Shown here piece by piece: positions 41,801 to 51,251 of a stretch of DNA of 64,000 nucleotides. The notes beneath the pieces are model-generated. The model saw only the letters and a list, made by a program, of their open reading frames with translations. It had not been told where the DNA came from and did not search any database. The stretch is taken from positions 114,767 through 178,766 of the forward strand of contig JAJEDN010000023.1 of the NCBI GenBank assembly GCA_022821495.1. The letters run 5' to 3'. Position 1 is the first letter of the stretch. Each line of letters opens with the position of its first letter. This DNA comes from Candidatus Poribacteria bacterium. Its GTDB lineage: Bacteria > Poribacteria > WGA-4E > WGA-3G. The translations under genes and the position numbers were made by a program.

Positions 41801-42832
41801 GTGAAAGCGGCACAATTTTACGGCGGAAAAGATATAAGAGTCGAAACGGTTCCAGATCCTACACCTGAAGAAGGGCAAGTTTTGGTCCAAGTAGAGGCAT
41901 CGGGGATCTGCGGTAGTGACCTGCACGGGTATCATCACCAACCCGATACGCCTCAATCTCCCCGTATCGGTGGACACGAATTAGCGGGACTCGTTATTGA
42001 TACGGGCAAAGGTGTGACAGGGCATAACAAGGGTGCGCGTGTGGCAGTTGAACCAATCAGTCCCTGTAACGATTGCCCGGAGTGCTATAACGGCTACTAT
42101 AATATCTGTGGAAATTTACGGCACGGCGGTGGCGGTTTTGCAGAGTTTATGGTCGCACGGACAGCAAATGTATATTCATTACCGGAAAGCGTTTCTGCTG
42201 AGGGTGGGGCATTGGCAGAGGTCTACGCAGTAGCCGTTCATGCTGTTAACAGAGCGATGGTGTCCCCAGGTGATCGTGTCGCTATTATCGGAAGTGGTCC
42301 TGTTGGGTTGACAATCGCGCAGGTCGCAGATATAGCTGGCGCAACCTCTATCGCTATGTTAGGCAAACCCGATGGACCTATACAGATTGCTCACAAGGCG
42401 GTCGGTGCTGTCCCCATCAATGTGGATAAAACAGATGCTGTGGAGGTTATCAAGGACTGGAGCGATGGACGCGGGGCGGATGTCGTTTTTGAGGCAGTCG
42501 GTGGCACTGCTAACACATTGGAACAGGCAACGGAGATCGCAGCGAAACGCGGTCGCATCTGTATGGTAGGCGGACACCGAGCACCGCTCACCTTTTCAGA
42601 GCGGTTCGCACGAAGTCGAGAACTGACAGTCATCTGGTCGTTCTGTTACGGGAGACATGGCGGAAAAACCGAGTTCCAAATTGCTATTGACCTACTCGCT
42701 GCTGGTAAACTGGACCCGAACCCGCTCGTCACACACCGGTTCGGCTTGGACGATATTAGCGAAGCATTCGCTGTCGCCGCAGGGCGCGATGAACACGGGT
42801 CTGTCAAAGTACTCGTGATGCCCAACGATTAA
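41801..42832 (+). CDS. Zinc-dependent alcohol/sugar-alcohol dehydrogenase
   Basis: Medium-chain dehydrogenase of 343 residues, GTG start with GAGGAGG at 41789-41795. Seen: GICGSD with the catalytic Cys, GGHELAG, the complete four-Cys structural-zinc lobe C-N-D-C-P-E-C with NIC seven residues on, and the Rossmann motif IGSGPVGLT. Unlike the dehydrogenase at 2108 it keeps the structural-zinc site. The natural substrate may be a polyol or amino-alcohol. It heads a two-gene operon with the ThuA protein at 42843 (10-bp spacing). Confidence 0.92.
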   Translation: MKAAQFYGGKDIRVETVPDPTPEEGQVLVQVEASGICGSDLHGYHHQPDTPQSPRIGGHELAGLVIDTGKGVTGHNKGARVAVEPISPCNDCPECYNGYYNICGNLRHGGGGFAEFMVARTANVYSLPESVSAEGGALAEVYAVAVHAVNRAMVSPGDRVAIIGSGPVGLTIAQVADIAGATSIAMLGKPDGPIQIAHKAVGAVPINVDKTDAVEVIKDWSDGRGADVVFEAVGGTANTLEQATEIAAKRGRICMVGGHRAPLTFSERFARSRELTVIWSFCYGRHGGKTEFQIAIDLLAAGKLDPNPLVTHRFGLDDISEAFAVAAGRDEHGSVKVLVMPND

Positions 42833-42842
42833 CGGAGGTAAA

Positions 42843-43478
42843 ATGAAAACGCTTAAATTGCTTATATTTGTCGGAACGGAAGGTATCTATCACGACCATG
42901 CCGGAAATGGACAGTTCCTGACATCAATGCTTAACGATACCGACACCATAGCAGCCGATTTCTCGCAAGACTACAATGTCCTTGCGGATGGACTTGAAGG
43001 CTATGACACTGTGCTTTTCTATACCGATGTTGGCGAGCTTACGGAGACACAAGAGACTGGGTTACTCAACTATATCCGAGCAGGTGGGGGCTTCTTCGGA
43101 CTGCATACCGCCGCAGCTTCGTTCAGAGAATCTGAAGGCTACCACCGTATGCTCAACGGATTTTTCGATGGGCATAGTCCTTATATGGACTTCACCGTTA
43201 ATGTAAGCGACTCGAATCATCCGATCACAGAAGGCTTGTCCGATTTTGGGGCGACAGACGAACTCTACTACCTAAAGCATAACCCTGACACATCGCACCA
43301 TCTGATGCATGCCTACGATGAGACGAAAGACGAAACGCATGTCATGGCGTTCCATCATACCTACGGCGACGGGAGAGTTTTCTACTTCGCACTCGGGCAC
43401 GATATGGCAGTACTTGAGAATCCGAGTTTTCAGACGGTTATCCGCCGCGGTGCGCTGTGGGCAGGCAATCAACTTTAA
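42843..43478 (+). CDS. ThuA-like (trehalose-utilisation) protein
   Basis: 211 residues. Seen: a glutamine-amidotransferase-like fold with LKLLIFVGTEGIYHDH, YDTVLFYTDVGELTE, YIRAGGGFFGLHTAA, and HPITEGLSDF with a late FHHTYGDGRVFYFALGH. ThuA-family proteins occur in sugar-catabolic loci; biochemistry is poorly defined, with 3-keto-glycoside handling suggested for some relatives. GGAGG at 42835-42839 precedes the ATG. Co-transcription with the dehydrogenase fits an oxidative sugar pathway. Confidence 0.88.
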   Translation: MKTLKLLIFVGTEGIYHDHAGNGQFLTSMLNDTDTIAADFSQDYNVLADGLEGYDTVLFYTDVGELTETQETGLLNYIRAGGGFFGLHTAAASFRESEGYHRMLNGFFDGHSPYMDFTVNVSDSNHPITEGLSDFGATDELYYLKHNPDTSHHLMHAYDETKDETHVMAFHHTYGDGRVFYFALGHDMAVLENPSFQTVIRRGALWAGNQL

Positions 43479-43537
43479 ACAATCCAACATATTATTCGGG
43501 TGGATGGTTTCGGCTTTTGTGCCTACCCGACAAGAGA

Positions 43538-44866
43538 TTACACCATCTCACGTGCAGGGTAGTGTTTATCACCGGGTGACACATCCGTTGGATCGTTCAG
43601 CACAGCCGTCTCTGGTGGCACCATAATCTGGTTCTCGCTTACCGGATCATCAGTCTCTGCGCGCCACTGTTCTAATCGGTTTCGCATCTCTGCCAAGGTT
43701 TCCGCATGGTCCGGGTTCTCAGCGAGGTTATGTGCCTCCGATGGATCGAACACGACATCGTACAACCGTTCCGCTTCAACAGGTTGGTCCTTCCAACCGT
43801 GTTCCATCATAAAGGTTTTGCTGATGCTATCGTCACAGTTCGGCAGTGCCCATTTCTCTGCGTTGTCATAGCGTCTGATATACTTCCATCGTTTGGTTCG
43901 GACAGCACGCTGCGGTTCATAACAGCAGTGGTAGTTAACTTCTGCGAAAATAGCATCGCGGACATCGTCTGTCTCACCGCTAACCAAGGGTAAAAGCGAA
44001 TTGCCTTGCAACCATGGTGGCGCGTCAATACCTACCAATTCACAGATTGTCGGGAACAGATCAATTTGGCTAACTAACCCGTCCAGGACTTGTCCACCAC
44101 CAAAACCGCCAGGACCGCGGACAATCAACATTACACCGATACCGTGATCGCTCAGATGGGATTTCATTCGAGGGAAGGCAAGTCCGTGATCGGTTGTACA
44201 GATCACAAGCGTGTTTTCAGCGATCCCATTTTCCTCAAGTGCGTTAAAAACCACACCCATCTTCTCGTCCAGCCTGCGAGCCGCATCTATATATTCCGCC
44301 ATATCTTGTCGGGTGACAGGTGTATCAGGGAAGGGTGCCGGTGGTTTTACATAGCGTGGATCCGTCTTCGGTTCGCCATCCGGTGGTGGATCGAACCCTT
44401 TCGCTCGCCGATGCGTTTCGCCAAACCCAACGTCCAAGAAGAAAGGCGCGTCATGTTTTTCGGCAATGAAATCACGTGCCCGTTCTTCAGCACCCGCGCG
44501 CACAGTGCCTTCGGATAGGAGCCTCTGGTAACCTGTCTCTTTTAAATCCCGGACGACATGCTGAAATCCTGCCAATGCAGTGACATATCCGGCTTGATTC
44601 AAGGTATAAGTTATAAGATGCTCTGGCACGGGTAGGCTCCAGCCACGATTTGCCAATCCGCCCATACCGCAGCTATGTGCCCATTGTCCTGTGAGGAGTG
44701 CGGCACGTGACGGCGAACAGGTCGGATTTGCACAGAACGCGTTTCGGAACACCGCGCCTTCCTCCGCAAGTTTTTGTATGTTTGGGGTCGGGATCGCATG
44801 TCCATAAGGCTGCACATACCGTCCCGTATCATGCGAATGGATATAGACTATATTTGGTTTGTTCAT
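43538..44866 (-). CDS. Sulfatase
   Basis: 442 residues with opening NIVYIHSHDTGRY, a formylglycine signature C50-S-P-S-R54 in NPTCSPSRAALLTG, and CTTDHGLAFP for the metal Asp/His. SHDTGR, in place of the usual DD pair, marks the heparan-type group that carries DTGR near the N-terminus. No signal peptide was seen. It is convergent with the ThuA gene, 59 bp apart. Substrate unknown. Confidence 0.92.
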   Translation of the reverse strand: MNKPNIVYIHSHDTGRYVQPYGHAIPTPNIQKLAEEGAVFRNAFCANPTCSPSRAALLTGQWAHSCGMGGLANRGWSLPVPEHLITYTLNQAGYVTALAGFQHVVRDLKETGYQRLLSEGTVRAGAEERARDFIAEKHDAPFFLDVGFGETHRRAKGFDPPPDGEPKTDPRYVKPPAPFPDTPVTRQDMAEYIDAARRLDEKMGVVFNALEENGIAENTLVICTTDHGLAFPRMKSHLSDHGIGVMLIVRGPGGFGGGQVLDGLVSQIDLFPTICELVGIDAPPWLQGNSLLPLVSGETDDVRDAIFAEVNYHCCYEPQRAVRTKRWKYIRRYDNAEKWALPNCDDSISKTFMMEHGWKDQPVEAERLYDVVFDPSEAHNLAENPDHAETLAEMRNRLEQWRAETDDPVSENQIMVPPETAVLNDPTDVSPGDKHYPAREMV

Positions 44867-44891
44867 GTTTTTATATTTTCAATTTAAGCAC

Positions 44892-45245
44892 CTATGATGT
44901 TAGACTTGTACAGAGAATGTTGATAACAGTTTCAACAATCTCATTGAACGCGTCTGATTTTAAAGTGCCGAGATGTGCGACTATGAGCCCATGGTGAGCA
45001 GTAAATAACTTGCCGGGCAGGGCATAACTTACTAAATGTAACGAGCCAGTAGCAAAAGAAGTGTCGGTTAGCGAGATAAACGGGGTCCCTATATGTGGAT
45101 TGCTCGTAACCTGGCTGAGAATCCAATCGCCTCGCCCAGCATCCGCGAGGATTACCGCAGGTCTCAATTTTGTTTGTGATAAATCCGAAAATGGAAAGCG
45201 GATTAAGACGACTTCTCCGGGTCTAAATGCTGTAGGTGGGCCCAT
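44892..45245 (-). CDS. PemK/MazF-family toxin
   Basis: 117 residues from ATG 45245 (MGPPTAFRPGEVVLIRF). Seen: GEVVLIRFPFSDLSQTKLRPAVILAD, the standard PemK/MazF start with the catalytic Arg, and the QVTS block. MazF toxins are sequence-specific mRNA interferases. The start codon lies 43 bp inside the upstream antitoxin gene in another frame, which suggests coupled translation. The longer frame to 45272 is not needed. Confidence 0.88.
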   Translation of the reverse strand: MGPPTAFRPGEVVLIRFPFSDLSQTKLRPAVILADAGRGDWILSQVTSNPHIGTPFISLTDTSFATGSLHLVSYALPGKLFTAHHGLIVAHLGTLKSDAFNEIVETVINILCTSLTS

Positions 45246-45433
45246 GCGGCATCTTCCTCTGGCCGCAGCCAATGTTCAGCGAGTGCGGCTTCACTTAGCA
45301 AAGCAGTTTCAGAGACATTGAGCTCTTCATTGAAAATCGTTACGAATGCTCGGGCGGGTTTTGGCAACTGAATCGGTTTGACTAATTTCACATTGCCTTG
45401 TTCATCAATTGTGGCTTCAACGGTTTTTAACAT
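45203..45433 (-). CDS. MazE/VapB-like antitoxin
   Basis: 76 residues, beginning MLKTVEATIDEQGNVKLVKP, typical of small antitoxins paired with PemK-type toxins, with a C-terminal helix LLSEAALAEHWLRPEEDAAWAHLQ that probably wraps the toxin. The toxin gene overlaps its last 43 bp. GAGGTGA precedes the ATG. The promoter at 45529-45557 should drive the pair and is a likely autorepression site. Confidence 0.8.
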   Translation of the reverse strand: MLKTVEATIDEQGNVKLVKPIQLPKPARAFVTIFNEELNVSETALLSEAALAEHWLRPEEDAAWAHLQHLDPEKSS

Positions 45434-45528
45434 GATTCACCTCATCTCCAATGTGTGCAAAACCTGTCAACGGATAATGACGAATATGGCAGACAAAGAC
45501 GACTGATATTACCTAATAGATACGTTTG

Positions 45529-45557
45529 AGTATATAGTAAGATTTTTAAAATGTCAA
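45529..45557 (-). promoter_or_regulatory. Sigma-70 promoter of the MazEF-like pair
   Basis: On the minus strand, a perfect TTGACA (45557-45552), a 17-bp spacer and TATACT (45534-45529), about 95 bp upstream of the antitoxin ATG. Confidence 0.75.
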
Positions 45558-45599
45558 GAAATTTTTTATCAAAATTCGCCTTTTCAGGGCGGCGTACCT

Positions 45600-46652
45600 C
45601 TAACGCCGTGGTATAGGTGGATTCGCCTTGTAAATTTCCGTTAGTAGGTTCATGGCGTGTAGCGACTCTTCTTTGTTGTACTGCGGACACTGACGTAGTC
45701 CCGCAGCGAGGCAGCGGTGGATCGCTTCGGCTTGGTACAAGAAACCGTGCTGATTTGGGGACGCATTTCGCATGCTCACTGTCCTCGGTAATGGATACTC
45801 AAAGGCGTGTAACGGTGCAGGCGCGTTTCCTGTTCTATACTGAGACGGCACACCATCTGGTGGCGGTATCCGAATAGAGAGGCGTGTCGGGCAGTGCGCG
45901 GGACGCTCAAGGGTAATGCGCCCTTTTGTGCCGACGAGTTCTGTCACTTCGGGTAACTCGGAGTTACGGGGTGGGAACGTCAAAACGGCGCACTTATCTT
46001 CACCAAATTCCACAATCGCCCCACGCGCGTATCTACCTGCCGCGACAACTGATGTGAGGGCAGCATCTGCACCAAAGCCAAGCGGGACAGCCTGAATCGT
46101 ATAGATCGGATCGAAGAAGTCAGACTGCACAAGGACAACTTCTCCGATAGTACCATTCTCAATCTCGGTTCGCGCATGTTCAACGGCAGGAAAGAAGCGG
46201 GTCCAGACCCCGTCCTGTAGCATCACCCCTTTCTCTTCAGCGGCGGCGTACATTTCACGCGCTTCAGAGATATTCTCCGCGAACGGTTTTTCGCACAAAA
46301 CGTGTTTGCCGGCTGCAATCGCGAGAAGGGTATGCTCCTTATGCAGCCGGTTGATTGTGCCAATGTATACAATATCTACATCGTCGGCTTCGACCATTTC
46401 TGCGTAGTTGCCGTAGGCGGTAGCAACCCCATATTGTCTTGTGAATTCTTTCGCTCGATCAAGTTCACGCGCGGCTACAGCCGTTACAGTTGCCCCTTCA
46501 CAGGCGTGTAAAGCCTCGACCCACATCCCTGAGATTCTGCCGGCACCGAGGATGCCCCAACGTAACGGAAAAGCAACATCTGCCGCGTTTGTAAGACCCC
46601 GGCGGATGTCGAGTGGTGTTGAGAGCGGTATGTTATTTGTCATGGAATTCAT
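45600..46652 (-). CDS. Gfo/Idh/MocA-family oxidoreductase (dihydrodiol-dehydrogenase-like)
   Basis: 350 residues. Seen: Rossmann motif GILGAGRISGMW at about 32-43 after a 30-residue extension, LCEKPFAENISEAREM with the catalytic Lys, and a MLQDGVWTRFFPA segment similar to the trans-1,2-dihydrodiol dehydrogenase subgroup. NAD(P)-dependent oxidation of a sugar or cyclic diol is expected. AAGGGG precedes ATG 46652. It is 48 bp behind the alcohol-dehydrogenase-type gene at 46701 on the same strand, so an operon is likely. Confidence 0.89.
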   Translation of the reverse strand: MNSMTNNIPLSTPLDIRRGLTNAADVAFPLRWGILGAGRISGMWVEALHACEGATVTAVAARELDRAKEFTRQYGVATAYGNYAEMVEADDVDIVYIGTINRLHKEHTLLAIAAGKHVLCEKPFAENISEAREMYAAAEEKGVMLQDGVWTRFFPAVEHARTEIENGTIGEVVLVQSDFFDPIYTIQAVPLGFGADAALTSVVAAGRYARGAIVEFGEDKCAVLTFPPRNSELPEVTELVGTKGRITLERPAHCPTRLSIRIPPPDGVPSQYRTGNAPAPLHAFEYPLPRTVSMRNASPNQHGFLYQAEAIHRCLAAGLRQCPQYNKEESLHAMNLLTEIYKANPPIPRR

Positions 46653-46700
46653 AATAACCCCTTTCCGTCAAATCAAGTCTGGTGCGTTGGGTATCCGCTT

Positions 46701-47714
46701 TTACGCCGACGCGTCAAGGACGACTTTCCCGCAGTTATGTGTACACTGCAACGCCCATGCCTCCTGAATCTGGCGCATAGGGAAGGTGTGCGTGATGAAT
46801 GTATCCAGCTGCGCCTTCACTTGTGTAATCATGCGTATCATCGCGGGTGTATCTACGAGACTATAATGCCGCGTGCCATGTAATGTCAAACCTTTATTGA
46901 TAATTGCCCCACCCTGAATTGCCACTTCACCGATACCACCAATCAATGAGATATGTCCTTTCGGGCGTGTTGCCTCAATTAATAATCCGACCGCTGCGGG
47001 AGCGGCTGAGCATTCGATCCCTTTGTCGATACCTCTACCATCGGTCAAATCCCGAATCTGATCGACTGTATCATCATCTTGTGGGTTAACAACTTCCGCT
47101 GCACCGAGTTTTTTCGCAAGGGCTGCGCGATACGGATGACTTTCAACAGCGATGACGCGCGCACCTCTATACACAGCATTAATCACACCGCCAAGTCCAA
47201 TAGGTCCCATCCCCGTGATTAGGACGGTATCAAGCGCGTTGACATTCATTAACCGCATGGCGTTAAACGTGGATCCAAGTCCGCAACATGCCATGCCTGC
47301 GTGATGATAAGAGAGATCCTCTGGAATAGGTACCAGCTGCCAGTCCTTTTTTAGGATGTACTGCGCAAAAGTTGCTGTCACACCCGTCTGTTCGGGGATG
47401 TTTGGGGGCTGATGATCGTTCTCGCAGTGGGCATATTCGCCTGCCAAGCAGATGTAACACTTTCCACAAGGGTAATGTGGCATCACGACAACGCGGTCGC
47501 CTACCTTGACAGTGCCTTTCTGCGTGATTTCTACCACTTCACCAGCAGCTTCGTGTCCAAAACTATCGCTTGTCCCTTCACTTTTGAAGCTTTTGTATTC
47601 CGTACACATAGGGGCTGAATGAATTTTGACGACGACGAACTCGCCCTTAGCAACTGGGTCTGGTTTGTCAATTAAACCGGCACTTTCGGGACCGAATTTC
47701 GCAACAACTTTCAT
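46701..47714 (-). CDS. Zinc-type medium-chain dehydrogenase
   Basis: 337 residues from ATG 47714 (MKVVAKFGPESAGL), preceded by GGAG. The longer frame to 47813 lacks a ribosome site. Seen: APMCTEYKSF with the catalytic Cys, FGHEAAGEVVE, a complete four-Cys structural-zinc lobe C-G-K-C-Y-I-C with HC seven residues on, and ITGMGPIGLGG. The MCTEYK context, rather than CGTD, sets it apart from the enzymes at 2108 and 41801. It precedes the Gfo/Idh gene at 45600 in a probable operon. The substrate is unknown. Confidence 0.9.
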   Translation of the reverse strand: MKVVAKFGPESAGLIDKPDPVAKGEFVVVKIHSAPMCTEYKSFKSEGTSDSFGHEAAGEVVEITQKGTVKVGDRVVVMPHYPCGKCYICLAGEYAHCENDHQPPNIPEQTGVTATFAQYILKKDWQLVPIPEDLSYHHAGMACCGLGSTFNAMRLMNVNALDTVLITGMGPIGLGGVINAVYRGARVIAVESHPYRAALAKKLGAAEVVNPQDDDTVDQIRDLTDGRGIDKGIECSAAPAAVGLLIEATRPKGHISLIGGIGEVAIQGGAIINKGLTLHGTRHYSLVDTPAMIRMITQVKAQLDTFITHTFPMRQIQEAWALQCTHNCGKVVLDASA

Positions 47715-47778
47715 GGATATCTCCGATTTTTGAATGATATAGGCGATACGACTCAGGTTAGATGCTATCCGTATGGTA

Positions 47779-48150
47779 TTACGGCATTCCGTGTTTATGG
47801 AAACCGTTGGCAATGGCTAATACTACCAAAGCGAGCATCGCCAGACCGAAAAGCCCGATGGCAACGTAAAGATCGAGATTTCCTTGGAAAGCAAAACTTT
47901 TTTCTAAACGTTCGTTTCCGGATTGCCGAACCTTTTTCGTCAGGACCTGCTTATCGTGAGTCGTTAGTTTCTGATCGCCCGGAGCTGCGAGTGCTGAGCG
48001 TTGATCGAGAAACCGTTGAATTCGCCATGATTGCCATTTCCGCAACAAAAATCGGCACAGGATAATAGTGCCAGTGGTTGCCAATAAAACCATTGCTCCG
48101 ATACACCAATCTGTCAAAGGTAGATGCCAAGGTAAATGTTTACCGTCCAT
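47779..48150 (-). CDS. Small membrane protein, unknown
   Basis: 123 residues with two hydrophobic segments (about 15-36 and 95-115), with a basic middle (KWQSWRIQRF, KKVRQSGNERL). No family was recognised. GAGGAAAAACG precedes the ATG on the minus strand. The plus-strand frame at 47730-48065 is taken as its shadow. It lies 64 bp upstream of the dehydrogenase gene. Confidence 0.6.
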   Translation of the reverse strand: MDGKHLPWHLPLTDWCIGAMVLLATTGTIILCRFLLRKWQSWRIQRFLDQRSALAAPGDQKLTTHDKQVLTKKVRQSGNERLEKSFAFQGNLDLYVAIGLFGLAMLALVVLAIANGFHKHGMP

Positions 48151-48695
48151 CGTTTTTCCTCAAAGAACGCAACTATAGCGTTAAAAATGGGACAAATAAT
48201 GTAACAACGCGAAATGACGTGTGAGAAACTGAGGCCCTACGGAGGTAGCTAATCTGTTTACAATAGCCAACCTATTATGAGATTATAACAAATTTCAGTG
48301 CGTAAATCTAATTAAATCCGTAAAAGGTAACGTTCCTTAGTTCTCCTAATGCGTTTAACCTTCAAGTTGGATAAAATTGAACGCTTCATCTGATCGTTTG
48401 GATGGAAACCTCGGCAACCTTCGCGCTTGAACGGATTCATGCTCACAACATTTGATTATCAATTTCATGAGTGTCAATATTTGGCTATAGCGATAAATGA
48501 GGTCAACTTTATCTTGACGGTTAATCGGAAAACTGGTATCCTAAAAACCAGTATAATAGATCGTACGACTTCGAGGATCTTATTGACCTGATTTAATTAG
48601 AACAAGTATCCATTGTCACATAGTTTAGGACAATGGAATCAATCCTTTGTTTAAGTAGCAACTTGGGTTAAATTAATGCTGGACAAGGAGGAACG
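48151..48695 (+). other. Gene-free 545-bp stretch upstream of the purine permease
   Basis: No reading frame is supported. Two hairpins stand out: ACTGGT/ACCAGT (48532-48552) just before TATAAT, and CCATTGTC/GACAATGG (48610-48636). I looked for the conserved purine-riboswitch core (TATA flanks, CCTAATG, GGTTT) and did not find it. The last 35 bases carry AAGGAGGAAC before the ATG. Confidence 0.35.
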
Positions 48696-50003
48696 ATGTT
48701 AGAAAAACTATTTGGGTTGAAAGCGCACAACACCTCTGTGAGACGCGAATTGGTCGCAGGTTTCACGAATTTCATGACGATTTCATATATCATCTTCGTC
48801 CAACCCTCTATTCTTTCACAAGCAGGCATGAATGTCGGTGCCGTTATGTTTGCGACTTGTCTATCGAGTGCAATCGCAACTTTCGTTATGGCGTTTCTAA
48901 CGAACTATCCGGTCGTATTAGCGCCCGGTATGGGGCTTAACGCCTATTTTGCATTCGAGGTTTGCTTGGGTTCTGGTCTACCGTGGCAGGAAGCATTAGG
49001 CATCGTTTTCATAGCAGGACTGCTATTCTTCATACTTTCATTTGTCGGCATCCGTGAAGCCATCATGAATGCAATGCCCAACTCACTCCAAAATGCGACG
49101 GCTATCGGGATTGGTTTGTTTATTGCTTTCATCGGGTTGCAGATGAGTGGGATCATTACAAAACATCCTGCTACATACATCACCCGCGGCGATATTCTAT
49201 CTACGCCGGTTCTTCTCTCACTCTTCGGTATCAGTGTAACACTGGCACTCATCGCACGCAAAGTAAAAGGCGCGATTCTGATAGGCATCCTTATCGCTGC
49301 CATTGCTAACCTCATCTTTGGCGCTGCCAGTTTCAACGGAATTGTTGCCCTCCCGCCGGATCCAACGCCTACACTCTTTAAATTACGGGTCCCTAATATT
49401 TTTACCAAGCTTGAACTCATCCCTGTTATCTTTGTGTTCTTTGCCATTGACATGTTTGATAGCATTGGGACACTCACAGCGATCGGTTATAGAGCCCAAC
49501 TCATGGAAGCCGGAAAACTCGCCAAAGCCCGGAACGCGCTTTTAACAGACGCAGGGAGTACTGTCGGTGGTGCCTTACTCGGTACTTCAACTGTGACCTG
49601 TTACATCGAAAGCGCGACAGGTATTACTGAAGGCGGACGGACTGGGCTCACCGCTGTCTGCACAGGGGTTTTCATGTTACTGGCACTCTTTTTCGAGCCA
49701 CTCGTCAAAATTATTGGCGGTGGTTATCCGATTAACCCCATTATTGCACCAGCACTCATCGTGGTTGGTGGATTGATGCTCAGGAACGTCAACCAGATTG
49801 ATTGGGAAGATGTCACTGAATCGATCCCCGCCTTCCTTACAATGCTGATGATGCCCCTTTCTTTCAGCATTACAGACGGCATCGGGTTCGGCGTTATCTC
49901 GTTAGCCTTCCTCAAGTTGGTAACGGGTCGTAGAAAAGAGATCCATCCTATCATTTATTACTTCGCACTTTTCTTCATTGCCTGCTACATCGGCGATCTG
50001 TAG
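48696..50003 (+). CDS. NCS2/AzgA-like purine permease
   Basis: 435 residues with about 12-13 spans. Seen: the AzgA-type start MLEKLFGLKAHNTSVRRELVAG, FTNFMTISYIIFVQP, APGMGLNAYFAFEVC, and GTSTVTCYIESATGI, the transport-site region. AzgA-like proteins import adenine, guanine or hypoxanthine with protons across the inner membrane. Strong ribosome site AAGGAGGAACG. It stands alone, followed by a palindrome at 50015-50058. Confidence 0.92.
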   Translation: MLEKLFGLKAHNTSVRRELVAGFTNFMTISYIIFVQPSILSQAGMNVGAVMFATCLSSAIATFVMAFLTNYPVVLAPGMGLNAYFAFEVCLGSGLPWQEALGIVFIAGLLFFILSFVGIREAIMNAMPNSLQNATAIGIGLFIAFIGLQMSGIITKHPATYITRGDILSTPVLLSLFGISVTLALIARKVKGAILIGILIAAIANLIFGAASFNGIVALPPDPTPTLFKLRVPNIFTKLELIPVIFVFFAIDMFDSIGTLTAIGYRAQLMEAGKLAKARNALLTDAGSTVGGALLGTSTVTCYIESATGITEGGRTGLTAVCTGVFMLLALFFEPLVKIIGGGYPINPIIAPALIVVGGLMLRNVNQIDWEDVTESIPAFLTMLMMPLSFSITDGIGFGVISLAFLKLVTGRRKEIHPIIYYFALFFIACYIGDL

Positions 50004-50014
50004 AAGCGATTTGC

Positions 50015-50058
50015 AATCACTAACCTTCACTGGCAGGGTTTTTAACCCCGCCGGTGAT
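50015..50058. repeat. Palindrome downstream of the permease gene
   Basis: AATCAC (50015-50020) with GTGATT, and GGCAGGGTT/AACCCCGCC inside it, give a cruciform-like structure. It has no T-run, so terminator function is uncertain. Confidence 0.45.
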
Positions 50059-50112
50059 TGGTAGGTGCGACTTTGCGGCGTAATCGCCCAAATGCGATCT
50101 GCATTCAGACAA

Positions 50113-50994
50113 TTATCCTCGCCAACCCACATCAATGCTTGTGTAACCGTGTGTGTATTGCTGAAAATGGGGTGGTAAATTCGCTAAGAATTGTCTACCA
50201 TCTTCCGGGATTTCCCACGGAATATCAATGTGATGATCCCGCCGCCGAAAACCGATGGCACAGGACAATCGAATCTCATCAAGTTGGTTCGGGAATGCAC
50301 CGTGATACGTCCGATGCGCAAACACAATCATATCCCCCGGATTCGTGAAGAGCGGCACTAACCCCGGAATATCAAAACCGACATACGCCTTTTCCTCTTC
50401 ACCCTCTTTATAGAAAGAACGCTTGTCCGATGTCAGATTGAAACCTTCAGGACCTTCCCAGTTTTCCACGTGCGAATCCGTAATCACGCACAGACCACCG
50501 TGTTCCGGACGCGAACCCGTCAAGTAGAACCATTTACCTGAGGGCCACAAACCACGGTTCAACACATCGCCCGAATTTTTCGGTGCGTCCGTTGAGAATC
50601 CACACCAATCGGTATGCCACGCAACAGGTTGGGATCCTGGCATTCGAATGATAGCCGCAGAACGGTGGACAGTCATCTCGTCTGTGCCGATAAGGTGGCG
50701 GTGGATTTTCATAAAAGGTTCGTATCCGAGTAGCTGCCAAGCACCCGGTCCAGATTCAACCCAAGCGTGGCGGGTGCTGCTCTGTCCATGTTCTAACGCT
50801 CTGTTTGGATCTGTGCCATCAAAGACCGCTTGTTTCAAACTTTCGACCAATTCAGAAGGCAGGACATCTTTGACAATCGCGAAGCCGTGTGCCTCCACGC
50901 ATTCGGACATCTGAGTGAGTTGATCCACCTCAAACTCGTAAGTATAATCCAGTTCAGGTTTTTGGATCTCCAAATAGTGTTTATATTCTTCCAT
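50113..50994 (-). CDS. Phytanoyl-CoA dioxygenase (PhyH) family protein
   Basis: 293 residues. Iron ligands HTD in VAWHTDWCGFST and the distal His in RTYHGAFPNQLDEIRLS, with the 2-oxoglutarate Arg in the same segment. The N-terminal FEVDQLTQMSECVEAHG start is typical. It is the nearest neighbour of the divergently oriented PhyH gene at 51252, with only a 257-bp gap, yet the two share little beyond the fold. Substrate unknown. Confidence 0.87.
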   Translation of the reverse strand: MEEYKHYLEIQKPELDYTYEFEVDQLTQMSECVEAHGFAIVKDVLPSELVESLKQAVFDGTDPNRALEHGQSSTRHAWVESGPGAWQLLGYEPFMKIHRHLIGTDEMTVHRSAAIIRMPGSQPVAWHTDWCGFSTDAPKNSGDVLNRGLWPSGKWFYLTGSRPEHGGLCVITDSHVENWEGPEGFNLTSDKRSFYKEGEEEKAYVGFDIPGLVPLFTNPGDMIVFAHRTYHGAFPNQLDEIRLSCAIGFRRRDHHIDIPWEIPEDGRQFLANLPPHFQQYTHGYTSIDVGWRG

Positions 50995-51251
50995 AAGTCA
51001 GTCCCCACATTTTGCCAGATATAATCGCCTATTGTAAACACTGAGTGATGTGATTTTAGCAGGTATTTGCCATCAGGTCAACGACATTTTTAGATAGGGA
51101 TTCCGTCCGATTGGAAACAGTATTTGCCATTTTGGAAGTACAAAAGAGCAGTTACATCCTTGCACTAATTGTCAACTTTTGTTAAAATACAAGATTATAA
51201 TAGATGCGTCCAAACGAACATTACATAGCATATTCAAAGGATGAGGAAACA

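Noticed and set aside
47730..48065. Plus-strand frame of 111 residues
   Set aside because: It is the shadow of the minus-strand membrane protein, which has a ribosome site and hydrophobic spans.
48400..48640. Purine riboswitch before the NCS2 permease
   Set aside because: The conserved core was not found on reading the strand.
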